From positions 64,501 through 128,500 of the forward strand of contig NZ_CP096147.1 in the NCBI RefSeq assembly GCF_026016445.1: 64,000 nt of DNA. The letters run 5' to 3'. The position numbers and the translations under genes were made by a program. This DNA is from Cognatishimia activa. GTDB taxonomy: Bacteria > Pseudomonadota > Alphaproteobacteria > Rhodobacterales > Rhodobacteraceae. The notes under the pieces are model-generated. The model saw only the letters and a program-made list of their open reading frames with translations. It was not told the origin of the DNA and did not search any database. This document shows positions 17,623 through 27,190 of the stretch, one piece after another. Within the stretch, counting starts at the first letter, position 1. The number at the start of each line of letters is the position of its first letter.

Positions 17623-18341
17623 CCAAAGCCCCGGCGCTCTATATGCGAGGCAGCGCGGAGATCGACGGTACGTCGATCTTCAAGACGCTGGACTTGCATG
17701 TCGCGGCGGGGCAGTGGACCTGTTTGCTGGGCTCCAGTGGTGTCGGCAAATCAACGGTCCTCAAACTCTTTGCAGGGCTTGCGGAACACGTCAGCTTTAA
17801 TGGCGAATTCGGGTCAGATGCTGGCCCATTGGAAGGGCGCATTGCCCTCATGGCGCAAAGCGACCTGCTGCTGCCGTGGCTGTCTGTGTCTGAAAACGTC
17901 GCTCTCGGAGCGCGGTTGCGTGGAGAACGCTCCGATCAGGCGCGCGTGATGACCGTTCTTGACCGTGTTGGCCTTGCAGATAAAGCCAAGCGCAAACCCA
18001 CGGAACTGTCTGGTGGCCAACGCCAACGCGTTGCATTGGCACGCACCTTAATGGAGGATCGCCCGGTGGTCTTGTTGGACGAGCCCTTCTCTGCGCTTGA
18101 CGCCAAGAACCGAGCGCGCATGCAGGAGCTCGCCGCGGAGGTTCTTGAAGACCGGACCGTATTGTTGGTAACCCACGATCCGGCAGAGGCAGCGCGCCTT
18201 GGCCATGTCATCACTGTAATGACTGATCGTGGAATTGAAGCTGTCGCACCGCCAGATGGGCAGGTTCCCCGCGCTGTTGACGATGAAAATGTATTGAAGG
18301 TTCAAGCGGCTTTGCTTGCGCAACTTAGGGAGGACGCCTGA
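17619..18341 (+). CDS. thiZ: ABC transporter ATPase for HMP precursor (ThiZ)
   Basis: 240 residues from ATG 17619, overlapping the tenA stop (ATGA). Walker A GSSGVGKST, Q-loop at MAQSDLLLPW, signature LSGGQRQRVALARTL, Walker B VVLLDEPFSALD and the H-loop in VTHDPAEA are all present. Energises import of the HMP precursor with ThiX and ThiY. Confidence 0.92.
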   Translation: MTKAPALYMRGSAEIDGTSIFKTLDLHVAAGQWTCLLGSSGVGKSTVLKLFAGLAEHVSFNGEFGSDAGPLEGRIALMAQSDLLLPWLSVSENVALGARLRGERSDQARVMTVLDRVGLADKAKRKPTELSGGQRQRVALARTLMEDRPVVLLDEPFSALDAKNRARMQELAAEVLEDRTVLLVTHDPAEAARLGHVITVMTDRGIEAVAPPDGQVPRAVDDENVLKVQAALLAQLREDA

Positions 18342-18994
18342 TGCGGGTGACCGATAAATTAAAGAATAAGGTGGCCGAAGATTGGATGCTGGCAACGCGC
18401 CACCCATTCACGGCGGCATTGGCAGACGGAACGATCGAGCCCGATTTGATGCGTGGTTATCTACAGCAGGATTACCTTTTTATTGATCAATTCGTGCGTC
18501 TCCTTGCTACGGCCATTGCCCACGCGCCAACTCTGGCGGACAGTGTTCCCGCCGCGCAGTTCCTCGGTGTCATCACAGGCCCTGAAAACACTTACTTCCT
18601 TCGTAGCTTTGAGGCTCTCGGCATTCAGCCAAACGCTGATCCGGCACCGGAAACCGTGAACTTTCAAAACCTGATGGAAGAAGCGCGCCTATCTGGTCGA
18701 TATGAGATCATGTTGGCAGTGCTTGTTGTCGCTGAGTGGGTTTATCTGGAGTGGGCGACGCCGTTTGTTGATCGTGTTGATGATCTGCCATTCTGGCTTG
18801 GCGAATGGATCACTTTGCATAGCGGCGAGGGCTTTGAAAGCGTCGTCGAATACCTCCGCGATCAACTCGATAAAATTTGGGATGGGCTTGAGGACCACCA
18901 GCAGGGAATGGTCGAGGAATACTTCTGTGAAGCGGTGAAACGCGAGCGCGCTTTCTTTGAAGGTGCATGGGCGGGCTTCCCAATCGCGTCATGA
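18341..18994 (+). CDS. TenA-family protein, Glu class (TenA2)
   Basis: 217 residues, homologous to TenA (RGYLQQDYLFIDQFVRLLATAIAHAP) but clearly divergent from the gene at 16954. At the place of the active-site cysteine it has Ala131 in LVVAEWVYLEW, with acidic residues Glu132 and Glu137 nearby, which places it in the TenA_E class. Some TenA_E proteins act on formylaminopyrimidine before or instead of TenA_C. It overlaps thiZ by 1 base and thiX by 4. Substrate remains to be shown. Confidence 0.82.
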   Translation: MRVTDKLKNKVAEDWMLATRHPFTAALADGTIEPDLMRGYLQQDYLFIDQFVRLLATAIAHAPTLADSVPAAQFLGVITGPENTYFLRSFEALGIQPNADPAPETVNFQNLMEEARLSGRYEIMLAVLVVAEWVYLEWATPFVDRVDDLPFWLGEWITLHSGEGFESVVEYLRDQLDKIWDGLEDHQQGMVEEYFCEAVKRERAFFEGAWAGFPIAS

Positions 18995-19731
18995 AGAGCT
19001 GGCAGGCAGGCATAGCTTCCGCCCTTTTGGGTATTGCGATCTGGCAGGCAATTGTCACGATTGGTGACCTGCAGAAGTTCATCTTGCCGGGGCCACTCCT
19101 TGTTGCCGAGACACTTTGGAAAAGCCGTGTCTTCATACTTGAAAACGCCTGGATCACACTGACCGAAGTCTTGCTGGGCTTGGTCCTGGGGGCATTGATC
19201 GGCGGGTTCAGCGCTATCATGCTGGCCTCGTCGCCCGTGGCCCGTGCTTTGGTTCGCCCGATGTTGGTGTTCACTCAGGCCGTGCCCGTTTTCGCCTTGG
19301 CGCCCATCCTGAACCTCTGGCTTGGATTTGGCCTGACGTCCAAAGTCGTCATGGCGCTGATTATTGTCTACTTTCCAGTCACATCCGCTTTCTTTGACGC
19401 TTTGATCCGAGTGAATCCGGATTGGCTTGGTCTTGCGCGAGTGATGGGAGCAGGAAAGTGGCGTGTGATGTGGCATATCCGCATTCCTGCGGCACTGCCC
19501 GGTTTTGCATCGGGCCTTCGCTTGGCTGCTGTCTATGCGCCCATTGGCGCCATAATCGGTGAATGGGTGGGGGCCTCCAAGGGGCTTGGCTACCTCATGC
19601 TCTTGGCGAATGGTCGCGCCAAAATCGACCTGATGTTTGCTGCACTAATTGTATTGGCGGTGATGACCATTTGCCTGCATGCGGCGACGGACCAGTTTTG
19701 TCGAAAGTTTCTGGACCGAACGGAAAGCTAG
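18991..19731 (+). CDS. thiX: ABC transporter permease for HMP precursor (ThiX)
   Basis: 246 residues from ATG 18991. Several hydrophobic segments and the EAA-type loop (ALIRVNPDWLGLARVMGAGKWRVMWHIRIPAALPG) identify a BPD-type inner-membrane permease. YAPIGAIIGEWVGASKGLGYLM is typical of the SsuC/ThiX subgroup. Last gene of the thi operon, followed by a bidirectional terminator. Confidence 0.92.
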   Translation: MKSWQAGIASALLGIAIWQAIVTIGDLQKFILPGPLLVAETLWKSRVFILENAWITLTEVLLGLVLGALIGGFSAIMLASSPVARALVRPMLVFTQAVPVFALAPILNLWLGFGLTSKVVMALIIVYFPVTSAFFDALIRVNPDWLGLARVMGAGKWRVMWHIRIPAALPGFASGLRLAAVYAPIGAIIGEWVGASKGLGYLMLLANGRAKIDLMFAALIVLAVMTICLHAATDQFCRKFLDRTES

Positions 19732-19776
19732 ATCGTTCTGAGAGTTTCGATACCTTTATGGATGTCTGACAAAAGA

Positions 19777-19806
19777 AAACCCCCGGTCATTTCTGGCCGG
19801 GGGTTT
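19777..19806. terminator. Bidirectional rho-independent terminator between thiX and pckA
   Basis: Perfect stem aaacccccgg (19777-19786) with ccgggggttt (19797-19806), 10-base loop, flanked by A-rich and T-rich ends, placed between two convergent genes. Confidence 0.85.
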
Positions 19807-19828
19807 CAGTTTTTATCGTGTCCGCGAG

Positions 19829-21427
19829 TTAGCCTATCGCGACGGCTTTCACGTCGTTGTCGATGAACGGAATGTATTGCTCAAAATTGTCTGCAAACAT
19901 CTGAACAAGCTTTGCAGCCTGTGCGTCATAAGCAGCTGAGTCATCCCAAGTACGGCGCGGGTCCAAAAGAACCTCCGCAACACCTGGAACCGTCACAGGT
20001 ACGTCAAAACCAAAGTTCACGTCCTTGCGGAACTCTTCATTTTCCAGGGAACCGTCCAAAGCAGCAGTCAGCAGCGCGCGGGTTGCGCGGATCGGCATAC
20101 GGGAACCGGTGCCATATGCGCCGCCGGTCCAGCCAGTATTGACCAACCAGCACGTCGCGCCGTGCTTGGCGATCTTCTCGCGAAGAAGGTTGCCGTAGAC
20201 TTCCGGGCGACGCGGCATGAAAGGCGCGCCGAAACAAGTGGAGAATGTTGGCTGAGGTTCTGTCACGCCACGTTCGGTTCCAGCCACTTTCGCGGTGAAG
20301 CCTGACATGAAGTGATACATCGCCTGTGCGGGGGTCAGACGCGCGATTGGAGGCAGTACACCAAAGGCATCACATGTCAGCATGATGATGTTCTTTGGGT
20401 GGCCGCCAATAGAGGTCTGGGACGCATTGGAGATGTAGTGCAGCGGATAGGCGCAACGCATGTTGGCCGCCAAACTATCGTCCTCGAAGTCCAGCTCTTT
20501 GGTTTCTTCATCAAAAACCATGTTTTCAATGACTGTGCCGAACTTGGTTGTTGTCGCGTAGATCTCTGGTTCCGCTTCCGCGTTCAGGTTGATTGTCTTC
20601 GCGTAGCAGCCGCCTTCGAAGTTGAATGTGCCCTGATCAGACCAGCCGTGTTCGTCATCGCCAATCAAAATGCGATCTGGATCTGCCGAAAGCGTTGTTT
20701 TACCGGTGCCAGACAGGCCAAAGAATACCGCTGTATCAACCGCGTTGCCCTTTGCGTGGTTGGCAGAACAGTGCATCGGCATAATGCCCTTTTCAGGCAG
20801 CAGGTAGTTCAGCAGAGTGAAGACAGATTTCTTGTTCTCACCAGCGTATTCAGTGCCACCAATCAGGATCATCTTGCGATCGAAGTTCAGCGCGATGACG
20901 GTTTCCGTGCGGCAACCGTGTTTCTTCGGATCAGCCTGGAAAGTTGGACAGTTGATCACGGTATAATCGGCGATGAAGTCGTCCAGATCTTCGCGGTCCG
21001 GGCGACGTAGCATGGTGCGGATAAACAGACCGTGCCAAGCCAACTCGGTGATCATACGCACATTGATCGAATGGCGCGGGTCCGCACCGCCGACCAGATC
21101 TTGCACGTGATAGTCTTTGCCCTTCATGTGCTCCAGCATGTCCTCGTAGAGGGCATCAAAGCCGGCAGGTTCCATCGGCGCATTGTTTTCCCACCAGATG
21201 GTGTCCTCAACGCTTTCGGAACGCACAACAAATTTATCGTTAGGGGAGCGGCCGGTGTACTTACCGGTGGCTGTCAGGAAAGCGCCGCCATTGCCGAGGG
21301 TGCCTTCACCATTTTTCAGCGCAGTTTCGATCAGCGCTGGCTCCATATAGTTATAATAGACATTTCCCAGTCCTTCGATCCCTTGATCTTCCAGGCGGAA
21401 TTGCGGGTTTACCCGTCCAAATGTCAT
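19829..21427 (-). CDS. pckA: Phosphoenolpyruvate carboxykinase (ATP)
   Basis: 532 residues. The kinase loop [14 protein letters not shown] and the [14 protein letters not shown] segment mark the ATP-dependent PEPCK family. It converts oxaloacetate to PEP, the entry of gluconeogenesis. Divergent from chvI, a conserved arrangement in alphaproteobacteria where ChvGI or carbon signals affect pckA. The rest of the gap to chvI is described separately. Confidence 0.97.
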   Translation of the reverse strand: MTFGRVNPQFRLEDQGIEGLGNVYYNYMEPALIETALKNGEGTLGNGGAFLTATGKYTGRSPNDKFVVRSESVEDTIWWENNAPMEPAGFDALYEDMLEHMKGKDYHVQDLVGGADPRHSINVRMITELAWHGLFIRTMLRRPDREDLDDFIADYTVINCPTFQADPKKHGCRTETVIALNFDRKMILIGGTEYAGENKKSVFTLLNYLLPEKGIMPMHCSANHAKGNAVDTAVFFGLSGTGKTTLSADPDRILIGDDEHGWSDQGTFNFEGGCYAKTINLNAEAEPEIYATTTKFGTVIENMVFDEETKELDFEDDSLAANMRCAYPLHYISNASQTSIGGHPKNIIMLTCDAFGVLPPIARLTPAQAMYHFMSGFTAKVAGTERGVTEPQPTFSTCFGAPFMPRRPEVYGNLLREKIAKHGATCWLVNTGWTGGAYGTGSRMPIRATRALLTAALDGSLENEEFRKDVNFGFDVPVTVPGVAEVLLDPRRTWDDSAAYDAQAAKLVQMFADNFEQYIPFIDNDVKAVAIG

Positions 21428-21774
21428 TGTCTAACTCCTGTAGCCGCGCTGGTCGCGGCGGTCCTTTAAACGTCGCTGGGGATTTCACCCGCGTCGATCC
21501 ACCCCAAAACGGGGAAGATAGAGGGCTCTTAACATGGGGCATTTTGAATTGAACAGACTGATAGCGCTGCGTTAGCGCAACCAATGATATGTTATCGCAA
21601 ACCCCACGAAACAAAATTTCATAAGGTGGCAGGATTAGCACGCGGTTAAAGATTTTCGAAAAAAATAGCGGTGCGAATGGGGTGATTCGCGGTTTGGGAT
21701 TGATTGATCGGCAAAAAACGGCGCATAATAGTCGCAAAAAATAGATATAAAGAGCAGTAAAGAGGAATTGTCCT
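21428..21774. promoter_or_regulatory. Divergent intergenic region pckA / chvI
   Basis: 347 bases without a supported gene. The chvI-proximal half is A+T rich and includes a good ribosome binding site (aagaggaat, near 21760). It must carry promoters for both genes. I could not identify a convincing ChvI or other operator by eye. Confidence 0.5.
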
Positions 21775-22479
21775 ATGTCCAAGATTGCTTTGGTGGACGA
21801 CGACAGGAATATCCTGACGTCAGTCTCCATGACTCTTGAGGCGGAAGGTTTCGAGGTAGAGACCTATAACGACGGCCAGCAGGCACTGGACGCGTTTAAC
21901 CGCAAACTTCCCGATATGGCTGTGCTGGACATCAAGATGCCCCGCATGGATGGTATGGATCTTCTGCAGCGCCTACGTCAGAAGACGTCGATGCCAGTGA
22001 TCTTCCTGACGTCCAAAGACGATGAGATCGATGAGGTTCTCGGCCTGCGCATGGGCGCGGACGACTACGTCAAAAAACCTTTTAGCCAGCGCCTTCTGGT
22101 GGAGCGAATTCGCGCACTTCTGCGTCGTCAGGAGGCACAAAGCGGCGCAATTGTCGCGGGCGAAACTGAAGAAACCAAAGTCATGGAACGTGGTGAGCTT
22201 TCCATGGACCCCCTGCGGCACGCAGTGTCTTGGAAGGGCAAGGATGTTACGTTGACCGTGACCGAATTCTTGCTGTTGCAAGCGCTGGCGCAGCGCCCTG
22301 GATTCGTGAAATCTCGCGATCAGCTGATGGATGTTGCCTATGATGATCAGGTCTATGTTGACGACCGCACCATCGACAGCCACATCAAACGCCTGCGCAA
22401 GAAAATGCGCACAGCCGACCCAGAATTCTCTGCGATTGAGACGCTCTATGGCATTGGCTATAGGTACAACGAAGAATAA
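21775..22479 (+). CDS. chvI: OmpR-family response regulator ChvI
   Basis: 234 residues. Receiver domain with acidic pocket in LVDDDRN and phospho-acceptor Asp52 in [11 protein letters not shown], and the switch lysine in DDYVKKPF. C-terminal winged helix ends [15 protein letters not shown]. Partner of the sensor kinase ChvG, with which it overlaps by one base. ChvGI controls envelope and acid or host responses in related bacteria. Confidence 0.93.
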   Translation: MSKIALVDDDRNILTSVSMTLEAEGFEVETYNDGQQALDAFNRKLPDMAVLDIKMPRMDGMDLLQRLRQKTSMPVIFLTSKDDEIDEVLGLRMGADDYVKKPFSQRLLVERIRALLRRQEAQSGAIVAGETEETKVMERGELSMDPLRHAVSWKGKDVTLTVTEFLLLQALAQRPGFVKSRDQLMDVAYDDQVYVDDRTIDSHIKRLRKKMRTADPEFSAIETLYGIGYRYNEE

Positions 22480-24173
22480 TGGCTCTGGCCGAAGGGATAA
22501 ACGCAGGCAATATGGCGCATGGGCGTGATGGCGACGTCGTCCTAGGGGATGATTGGGTCGCACCTGAATCCACGGTTGAAAAAGAAATGCGGGGGCGACG
22601 TGAGCGCCGCCGCCTGACGCCATTGCGGCGTTCTCCTTTGACCCGCAAGATCATCACGTTCAATCTGATTGCCCTGCTGCTGATGGCGGCGGGCATTCTT
22701 TATTTGAATTCCAGCCGTGAAAACTTCGTCGAACAGCATCAAGACGCGCTAGTGTCTGAGGCAGAACTTCTTGGCGCTGCTATGGAAGTGCAGATGCCAG
22801 CCGGAGCGCCGGTTAATTTGATCACGGGTGATGGCGTAGATGTTCAGGGCACTTTGGATCGCATCCCATTGCGCGCTGGTGTCGGGGTTGTAGTCATAGA
22901 CTTGGCCGGCAATCGTATTGCTGAGGCTGCTGGTCCTGAAGCAGCTGCCGTCGAAGGTCGCTCTACACCTTTGACCAATGCGATGAATTGGCTTTGGAAT
23001 GCTGTCATTGGCTCTGACAACGCAACCGTCATCGGCGACACGTCCGGTCTTCTAGATGATTTTGCGCAAGTCGTTCTCGCTGAGGATTCTGCACGCGATG
23101 TTCTGCAGGCTGCAAATGGCGAAGCATTCTTTGCTGCGGGCTCTGTGCTTGATCAGTCAGGTCGAGATGTTGGGGTTATCATTCTAACCCAGTCATCCGC
23201 CGAGGTGGATCAGCTGGTGCTTGTGCAACGAGAGCGTGTCCTGCAGATGTTCCTTGTTGCAATTGTAGTCTCAATTGGTTTGTCGGTCGTGCTGGCATCA
23301 ACGATTTCAAATCCGCTGAGCGATCTGGCAGCCGCTGCAGAAATTGGCCGGGACCGCGATGATCGTCAGGTGAACCCAGGGCGGGTTCGCATTCCAGATC
23401 TGACAGCTCGCCCGGATGAGATTGGACGCCTAAGCACAGCCTTGCGGGGCATGGTTGGCGCGCTTTATGAGCGTATCGACAGCAACGAGCAATTCGCAGC
23501 TGACGTGGCGCATGAGATCAAAAACCCTCTCGCGAGCTTACGCTCTGCAGTTGGGTCACTACGTATGGTCAAACGCGAAGATCACCGTGAGAAGCTTCTG
23601 AACGTAATTGAACATGACGTTCGCCGCTTGGATCGTCTGGTCAGTGATATTTCTAACGCTTCCCGACTCGACGCAGAGCTGGTGAAGGAAGAGGAAGAGC
23701 AATTCAACCTCGTGTCCATGATTGGCAATTTGACCCAGTACTTGGGGGAAGATGCCAAAAGCAAAGGCATCGACTTTATTTCTGATCTGCCGAGTAAGCC
23801 GATTGAGATTATGGGGCTTGAAGCACGTCTGGCGCAGGTTTTTGTCAACCTTATCACCAATGCGATTAGCTTCTGCGAAGATGGCGATGCGATCCGCGTC
23901 TGGGTTCGCAAGCGTCAGAACCGAGTTCTGGTCGTCGTTGAAGATACGGGCCCGGGAATTCCTGACCAAGCGCTCAACAAGATTTTCAATCGGTTCTATT
24001 CAGAGCGTCCGCATGAGGACTTCGGCAATAACTCAGGACTTGGCCTCGCGATTTCCAAGCAGATCGTGGAGGCGCATGGCGGTGTGATTTGGGCTGAGAA
24101 TATTCGCCCGACAGAAGCTGACATCACCTCCGAGCCTCTGGGTGCACGATTTGTTGTGGGAGTGCCCGTCTGA
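22479..24173 (+). CDS. chvG: Sensor histidine kinase ChvG
   Basis: 564 residues. Cytoplasmic N-terminus rich in arginine, first membrane segment about residues 57-77, periplasmic sensor domain, second segment about 255-280, HAMP, then HisKA with phospho-acceptor His345 in ADVAHEIKNPLASLRSA. ATP-binding boxes VNLITNAISF, DTGPGIP and GLGLAISKQIVEAHGG are intact. The pair with chvI and the following PTS genes is a conserved alphaproteobacterial block. Confidence 0.93.
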   Translation: MALAEGINAGNMAHGRDGDVVLGDDWVAPESTVEKEMRGRRERRRLTPLRRSPLTRKIITFNLIALLLMAAGILYLNSSRENFVEQHQDALVSEAELLGAAMEVQMPAGAPVNLITGDGVDVQGTLDRIPLRAGVGVVVIDLAGNRIAEAAGPEAAAVEGRSTPLTNAMNWLWNAVIGSDNATVIGDTSGLLDDFAQVVLAEDSARDVLQAANGEAFFAAGSVLDQSGRDVGVIILTQSSAEVDQLVLVQRERVLQMFLVAIVVSIGLSVVLASTISNPLSDLAAAAEIGRDRDDRQVNPGRVRIPDLTARPDEIGRLSTALRGMVGALYERIDSNEQFAADVAHEIKNPLASLRSAVGSLRMVKREDHREKLLNVIEHDVRRLDRLVSDISNASRLDAELVKEEEEQFNLVSMIGNLTQYLGEDAKSKGIDFISDLPSKPIEIMGLEARLAQVFVNLITNAISFCEDGDAIRVWVRKRQNRVLVVVEDTGPGIPDQALNKIFNRFYSERPHEDFGNNSGLGLAISKQIVEAHGGVIWAENIRPTEADITSEPLGARFVVGVPV

Positions 24174-24175
24174 AA

Positions 24176-24634
24176 ATGAGCAATCCCAATGAAGAAGACA
24201 TTCGGCCGTCCCCAGAAGGGGGCGGCCTTTTGCATGCATCCTGTGTCGCCGTTGATGGACGGGGAGTATTGATATCGGGCAGGTCCGGGAGTGGAAAATC
24301 CGCATTGGCGCTTGAGCTTATGAGCCGCGGTGCAAAGCTGGTATCGGACGACCAGACCGTTCTATGGGAACAAGAAGGCTGTCTTTGGGCTAAGGCTGCA
24401 CCAAATTTGAAAGGGCAGATTGAGGCGCGGGGAATTGGAATTCTCAACGCAGCAACGATCGATGAGGCGCAGGTGTCATTGTGTGTTGATCTGGACAGAC
24501 TGGAACCTGATAGACTTCCTCGGTGGCACACGATTTCGCGATTGAGTGTATCACTCCCCTTGCTTTTAAAAGTGCCGCACCCACATTTTGCATCTGCAAT
24601 CCTGCAATATCTGACCCATGGGCGTAGCGCTTAA
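24176..24634 (+). CDS. hprK: HPr kinase/phosphorylase, minimal alphaproteobacterial form
   Basis: 152 residues: only the catalytic domain, without the N-terminal domain of Firmicutes HprK. Walker A GRSGSGKSALALEL, SDDQTVL and the K-signature EARGIGILN are visible. It phosphorylates HPr on the regulatory serine (Ser49 of the HPr encoded at 25944). Starts two bases after the chvG stop. Confidence 0.9.
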   Translation: MSNPNEEDIRPSPEGGGLLHASCVAVDGRGVLISGRSGSGKSALALELMSRGAKLVSDDQTVLWEQEGCLWAKAAPNLKGQIEARGIGILNAATIDEAQVSLCVDLDRLEPDRLPRWHTISRLSVSLPLLLKVPHPHFASAILQYLTHGRSA

Positions 24635-24635
24635 A

Positions 24636-25547
24636 ATGACGTCAAAGACCAAAACTAATCCACGACTGGTGCTTGTGACCGGCCCCTCAGGGGCAGGGCG
24701 ATCAACGGCGATTAAAGTGCTAGAGGATTTGGGATTTGAAACCATCGATAACCTTCCGTTTGGTTTGGTTGAACGACTTTTCTCTGGTCCTCGCCTGAGC
24801 CGCCCCATGGCGCTCGTGCTAGATGCTCGGAACAGAGACTTCACGCCTCAGGCCCTGCTTGATCTGATGAAGGAGCTCGATGTCTACGATCCGGAATTGC
24901 TTTATCTGGATTGCAGTCGTGAAATCTTGCAGCGCCGATACAGCGAAACAAGGCGGCGGCATCCAATGGCACCCGAGGAAAGTGCCATTGCCGGAATTGA
25001 TCGGGAAAAGGAGCTGCTGATTCCCGTTCAAGATCGTGCAGATATTCTGATCGATACCAGTGAACTCACGGTGCACACGCTGAGGGAAGCACTGCAAAGG
25101 CAATTCGCACAAGATAGGCAAAACCTCCTGTCGATTACGCTCACCAGTTTCAGCTATAAGCGGGGGCTACCGCAGGGTGTTGATATTGTGCACGATTGCC
25201 GTTTCCTGAAAAATCCCTATTGGGATCCGGATCTCCGTTCTTTTGACGGTAGAAATGAACGCGTTGCGAACTACGTGTCTGAAGATGAGAAATTCGCACC
25301 CTTCTTTGATAAGTTGAACGAGATGGTCGCATTTCTGCTTCCGGCCTACCGGGATGAGGGCAAGGCGCATCTTAGCATTGGTATTGGGTGTACTGGCGGG
25401 CAACACCGTTCAGTATTTGTAACGGAAAAACTTGCCGAGGCCCTTGCACAGGAGGGCTGGCAAGTGTCAATTAGGCATCGCGAATTGGACCGGCGCGAAG
25501 GGAGGGGCGTGACCGGATCAGCTGGTAGCGGAGTGGCAAAAGCGTGA
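24636..25547 (+). CDS. rapZ: RNase adapter / nucleotide-binding protein RapZ
   Basis: 303 residues from ATG 24636, one base after the hprK stop; an in-frame ATG at 24618 would overlap hprK by 17 bases, and neither has a clear ribosome binding site. P-loop VTGPSGAGRSTAIKVLEDLGFETIDNLP is diagnostic, as are the C-terminal FLKNPYWDPDLR and IGIGCTGGQHRSVFVTEKLA. In enterics it tunes glucosamine-6-phosphate synthesis via small RNAs. The alphaproteobacterial role is less defined. Its stop overlaps the GTG of the EIIA gene. Confidence 0.92.
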   Translation: MTSKTKTNPRLVLVTGPSGAGRSTAIKVLEDLGFETIDNLPFGLVERLFSGPRLSRPMALVLDARNRDFTPQALLDLMKELDVYDPELLYLDCSREILQRRYSETRRRHPMAPEESAIAGIDREKELLIPVQDRADILIDTSELTVHTLREALQRQFAQDRQNLLSITLTSFSYKRGLPQGVDIVHDCRFLKNPYWDPDLRSFDGRNERVANYVSEDEKFAPFFDKLNEMVAFLLPAYRDEGKAHLSIGIGCTGGQHRSVFVTEKLAEALAQEGWQVSIRHRELDRREGRGVTGSAGSGVAKA

Positions 25548-25936
25548 TCGGAATCGTCATAGTGGCCCATGGGGGCCTTGCGCTGGAATATCTTGCAGCT
25601 GTAGAGCACGTGGTTGGCTCTCAGTCCGGTATTCGCGCCATCTCTATAAAGGCAGATTGCGACCGCGCCCTGAAGCAGGACGAGATTTGCACTGCCGCCA
25701 ACGAGGTCGATTCGGGCGAAGGCGTTGTGGTCGTAACGGATATGTTTGGTGGATCTCCCAGCAATCTTTCTCTGCGCGCATGCGCCCCAGACAATCGACG
25801 CATCGTCTATGGTGCCAACCTTCCTATGCTGATAAAACTCGCCAAAAGCCGGCATTTGACGGTGCCTGACGCTGTGCGCGTCTCGTTGGAAGCGGGGCGT
25901 AAGTACATCGATAGTCAGAATATTAAGACAGGTTGA
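25544..25936 (+). CDS. PTS EIIA component, mannose family (PTS-Ntr-type relay)
   Basis: 130 residues, GTG start overlapping the rapZ stop. The phospho-acceptor is His9 in IVIVAHGGLALE, and TDMFGGSPSNLSLRA is typical of EIIA-Man. No EIIB or EIIC follows, so it is likely a regulatory phosphate acceptor rather than part of a sugar transporter. Confidence 0.88.
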   Translation: MIGIVIVAHGGLALEYLAAVEHVVGSQSGIRAISIKADCDRALKQDEICTAANEVDSGEGVVVVTDMFGGSPSNLSLRACAPDNRRIVYGANLPMLIKLAKSRHLTVPDAVRVSLEAGRKYIDSQNIKTG

Positions 25937-25943
25937 GTAACTT

Positions 25944-26222
25944 ATGACCGAAAGCACGACCCGGACCCTTGAGATTGTGAATGAAAAGGGGCTTCACGCA
26001 CGCGCTTCTGCGAAGCTTGTGGAGGTTGTCGAAGGATTTGACGCCACGGCAGAAGTTTCCAAGGATGGGTTGAGTGCTGGCGGCGACAGTATTATGGGGT
26101 TGCTGATGTTGGCAGCATCTCGTGGCACCTCAATCGAAGTACAGACTTCCGGACCTGATGCCTCTGCATTGGCAGACGCAATCGAAGCATTGGTCGCGGA
26201 TAAGTTCGGAGAAGGCTTTTAG
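25944..26222 (+). CDS. ptsH: Phosphocarrier protein HPr
   Basis: 92 residues. Catalytic histidine His18 in NEKGLHARASAKL and regulatory serine Ser49 in GGDSIMGLLML, the target of HprK. It accepts phosphate from EI (not in the window) and passes it to the EIIA encoded 8 bases upstream. Both sites are intact, so metabolic and regulatory phosphorylation are both possible. Confidence 0.93.
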   Translation: MTESTTRTLEIVNEKGLHARASAKLVEVVEGFDATAEVSKDGLSAGGDSIMGLLMLAASRGTSIEVQTSGPDASALADAIEALVADKFGEGF

Positions 26223-26274
26223 GTAGCCGCACAGGATGTCAGGCTGCCGAAAGAGACCGAACAGGAAGTAGAAC

Positions 26275-27162
26275 GTGTTGGATAAGTCATCGCAAATACA
26301 AGACGCTGCAGGCGAAGACGGCGAAACTTATGATCGTCGCCAGCTGACCTATGCGAATTCTTTCGATGATGGCTGGACCACGACCGCGATCAAAACCATC
26401 GAGTGGTTTACCGGTAAGATCTCAATCTTGCGGATGGTTAACAAATTTGAACGCATGAATGCCGACCATCGAGGCCAGAGGTTCTGGGCCGGTGCTTTGG
26501 ATGTAATGGGTGTCAAACTTACAACGCCGCAATCACAGGTCGATAATATCCCAACCGAAGGCCCTATCGTTGTAGTTGCGAACCATCCTCACGGTCTTGT
26601 CGATGGTATGGTTCTTGCGGAGCTGATTGGCCGCCGTCGTGAGGACTACAGAATTCTGACACGCTCTGTTCTGACAGGACTGGACGAAGCAGCCACGTCA
26701 TTCATGATCCCAGTACCTTTTCCACATGATCCAGAAGCACAGCGCAAAATGGTTGAGATGCGCGCAAAGGCGATGGATTTCCTGAAACAAGGCGGTGTTG
26801 TTGCCCTATTCCCATCAGGTGTGGTTTCGTCTTCCGATACGATGTTTGGGCCTGTGATTGAGCGTGAGTGGAATGTCTTTACAGCTCAGTTGATCCGTCG
26901 TTCTGGTGCGCGTGTCGTTCCTATTTATTTCCCAGGCGAAAACACGCGTTGGTATCAGATTGCCAACCGGCTGTCCGCGGTCCTACGTCAGGGCCTTTTG
27001 CTGCGAGAGATTGTCAAATCCTGCAACAAGCCGCAAGGGCCGATTATTGGCAAGCCACTTAATGATGTGCAAATGGCTGAACTTCAGCGCAACCCGCGCG
27101 GCTTTATGGCTTGGTTGCGCAATCATACTCTGACATTGGGCGAAAATTCGGACGCAGTTTAA
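26275..27162 (+). CDS. Lysophospholipid acyltransferase-family protein
   Basis: 295 residues, GTG start at 26275 with aggaag about 6 bases upstream. The acyltransferase box reads NHPHGLVDG, where the His-to-Asp distance differs by one from the standard H-x4-D of PlsC, a pattern known in a subgroup of glycerol acyltransferase-like proteins. Later VALFPSGVVSS and VVPIYFPGENTRWYQ are the substrate-binding blocks. Probably a membrane-associated enzyme moving acyl groups onto glycerolipids; the acceptor is not known. Confidence 0.75.
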   Translation: MLDKSSQIQDAAGEDGETYDRRQLTYANSFDDGWTTTAIKTIEWFTGKISILRMVNKFERMNADHRGQRFWAGALDVMGVKLTTPQSQVDNIPTEGPIVVVANHPHGLVDGMVLAELIGRRREDYRILTRSVLTGLDEAATSFMIPVPFPHDPEAQRKMVEMRAKAMDFLKQGGVVALFPSGVVSSSDTMFGPVIEREWNVFTAQLIRRSGARVVPIYFPGENTRWYQIANRLSAVLRQGLLLREIVKSCNKPQGPIIGKPLNDVQMAELQRNPRGFMAWLRNHTLTLGENSDAV

Positions 27163-27190
27163 ACCTGTGCCTTAGCGCGTTGGCACGGGT
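27163..27190. terminator. Possible bidirectional hairpin between acyltransferase and hbd genes
   Basis: Stem acctgtgcc (27163-27171) with ggcacgggt (27182-27190), one wobble, between convergent genes; it runs into the 3' end of the minus-strand gene and lacks a strong T run. Confidence 0.35.

Noticed and set aside
20312..21010. 232-codon frame antisense to pckA
   Set aside because: Shadow of a conserved enzyme; no ribosome binding site or family.
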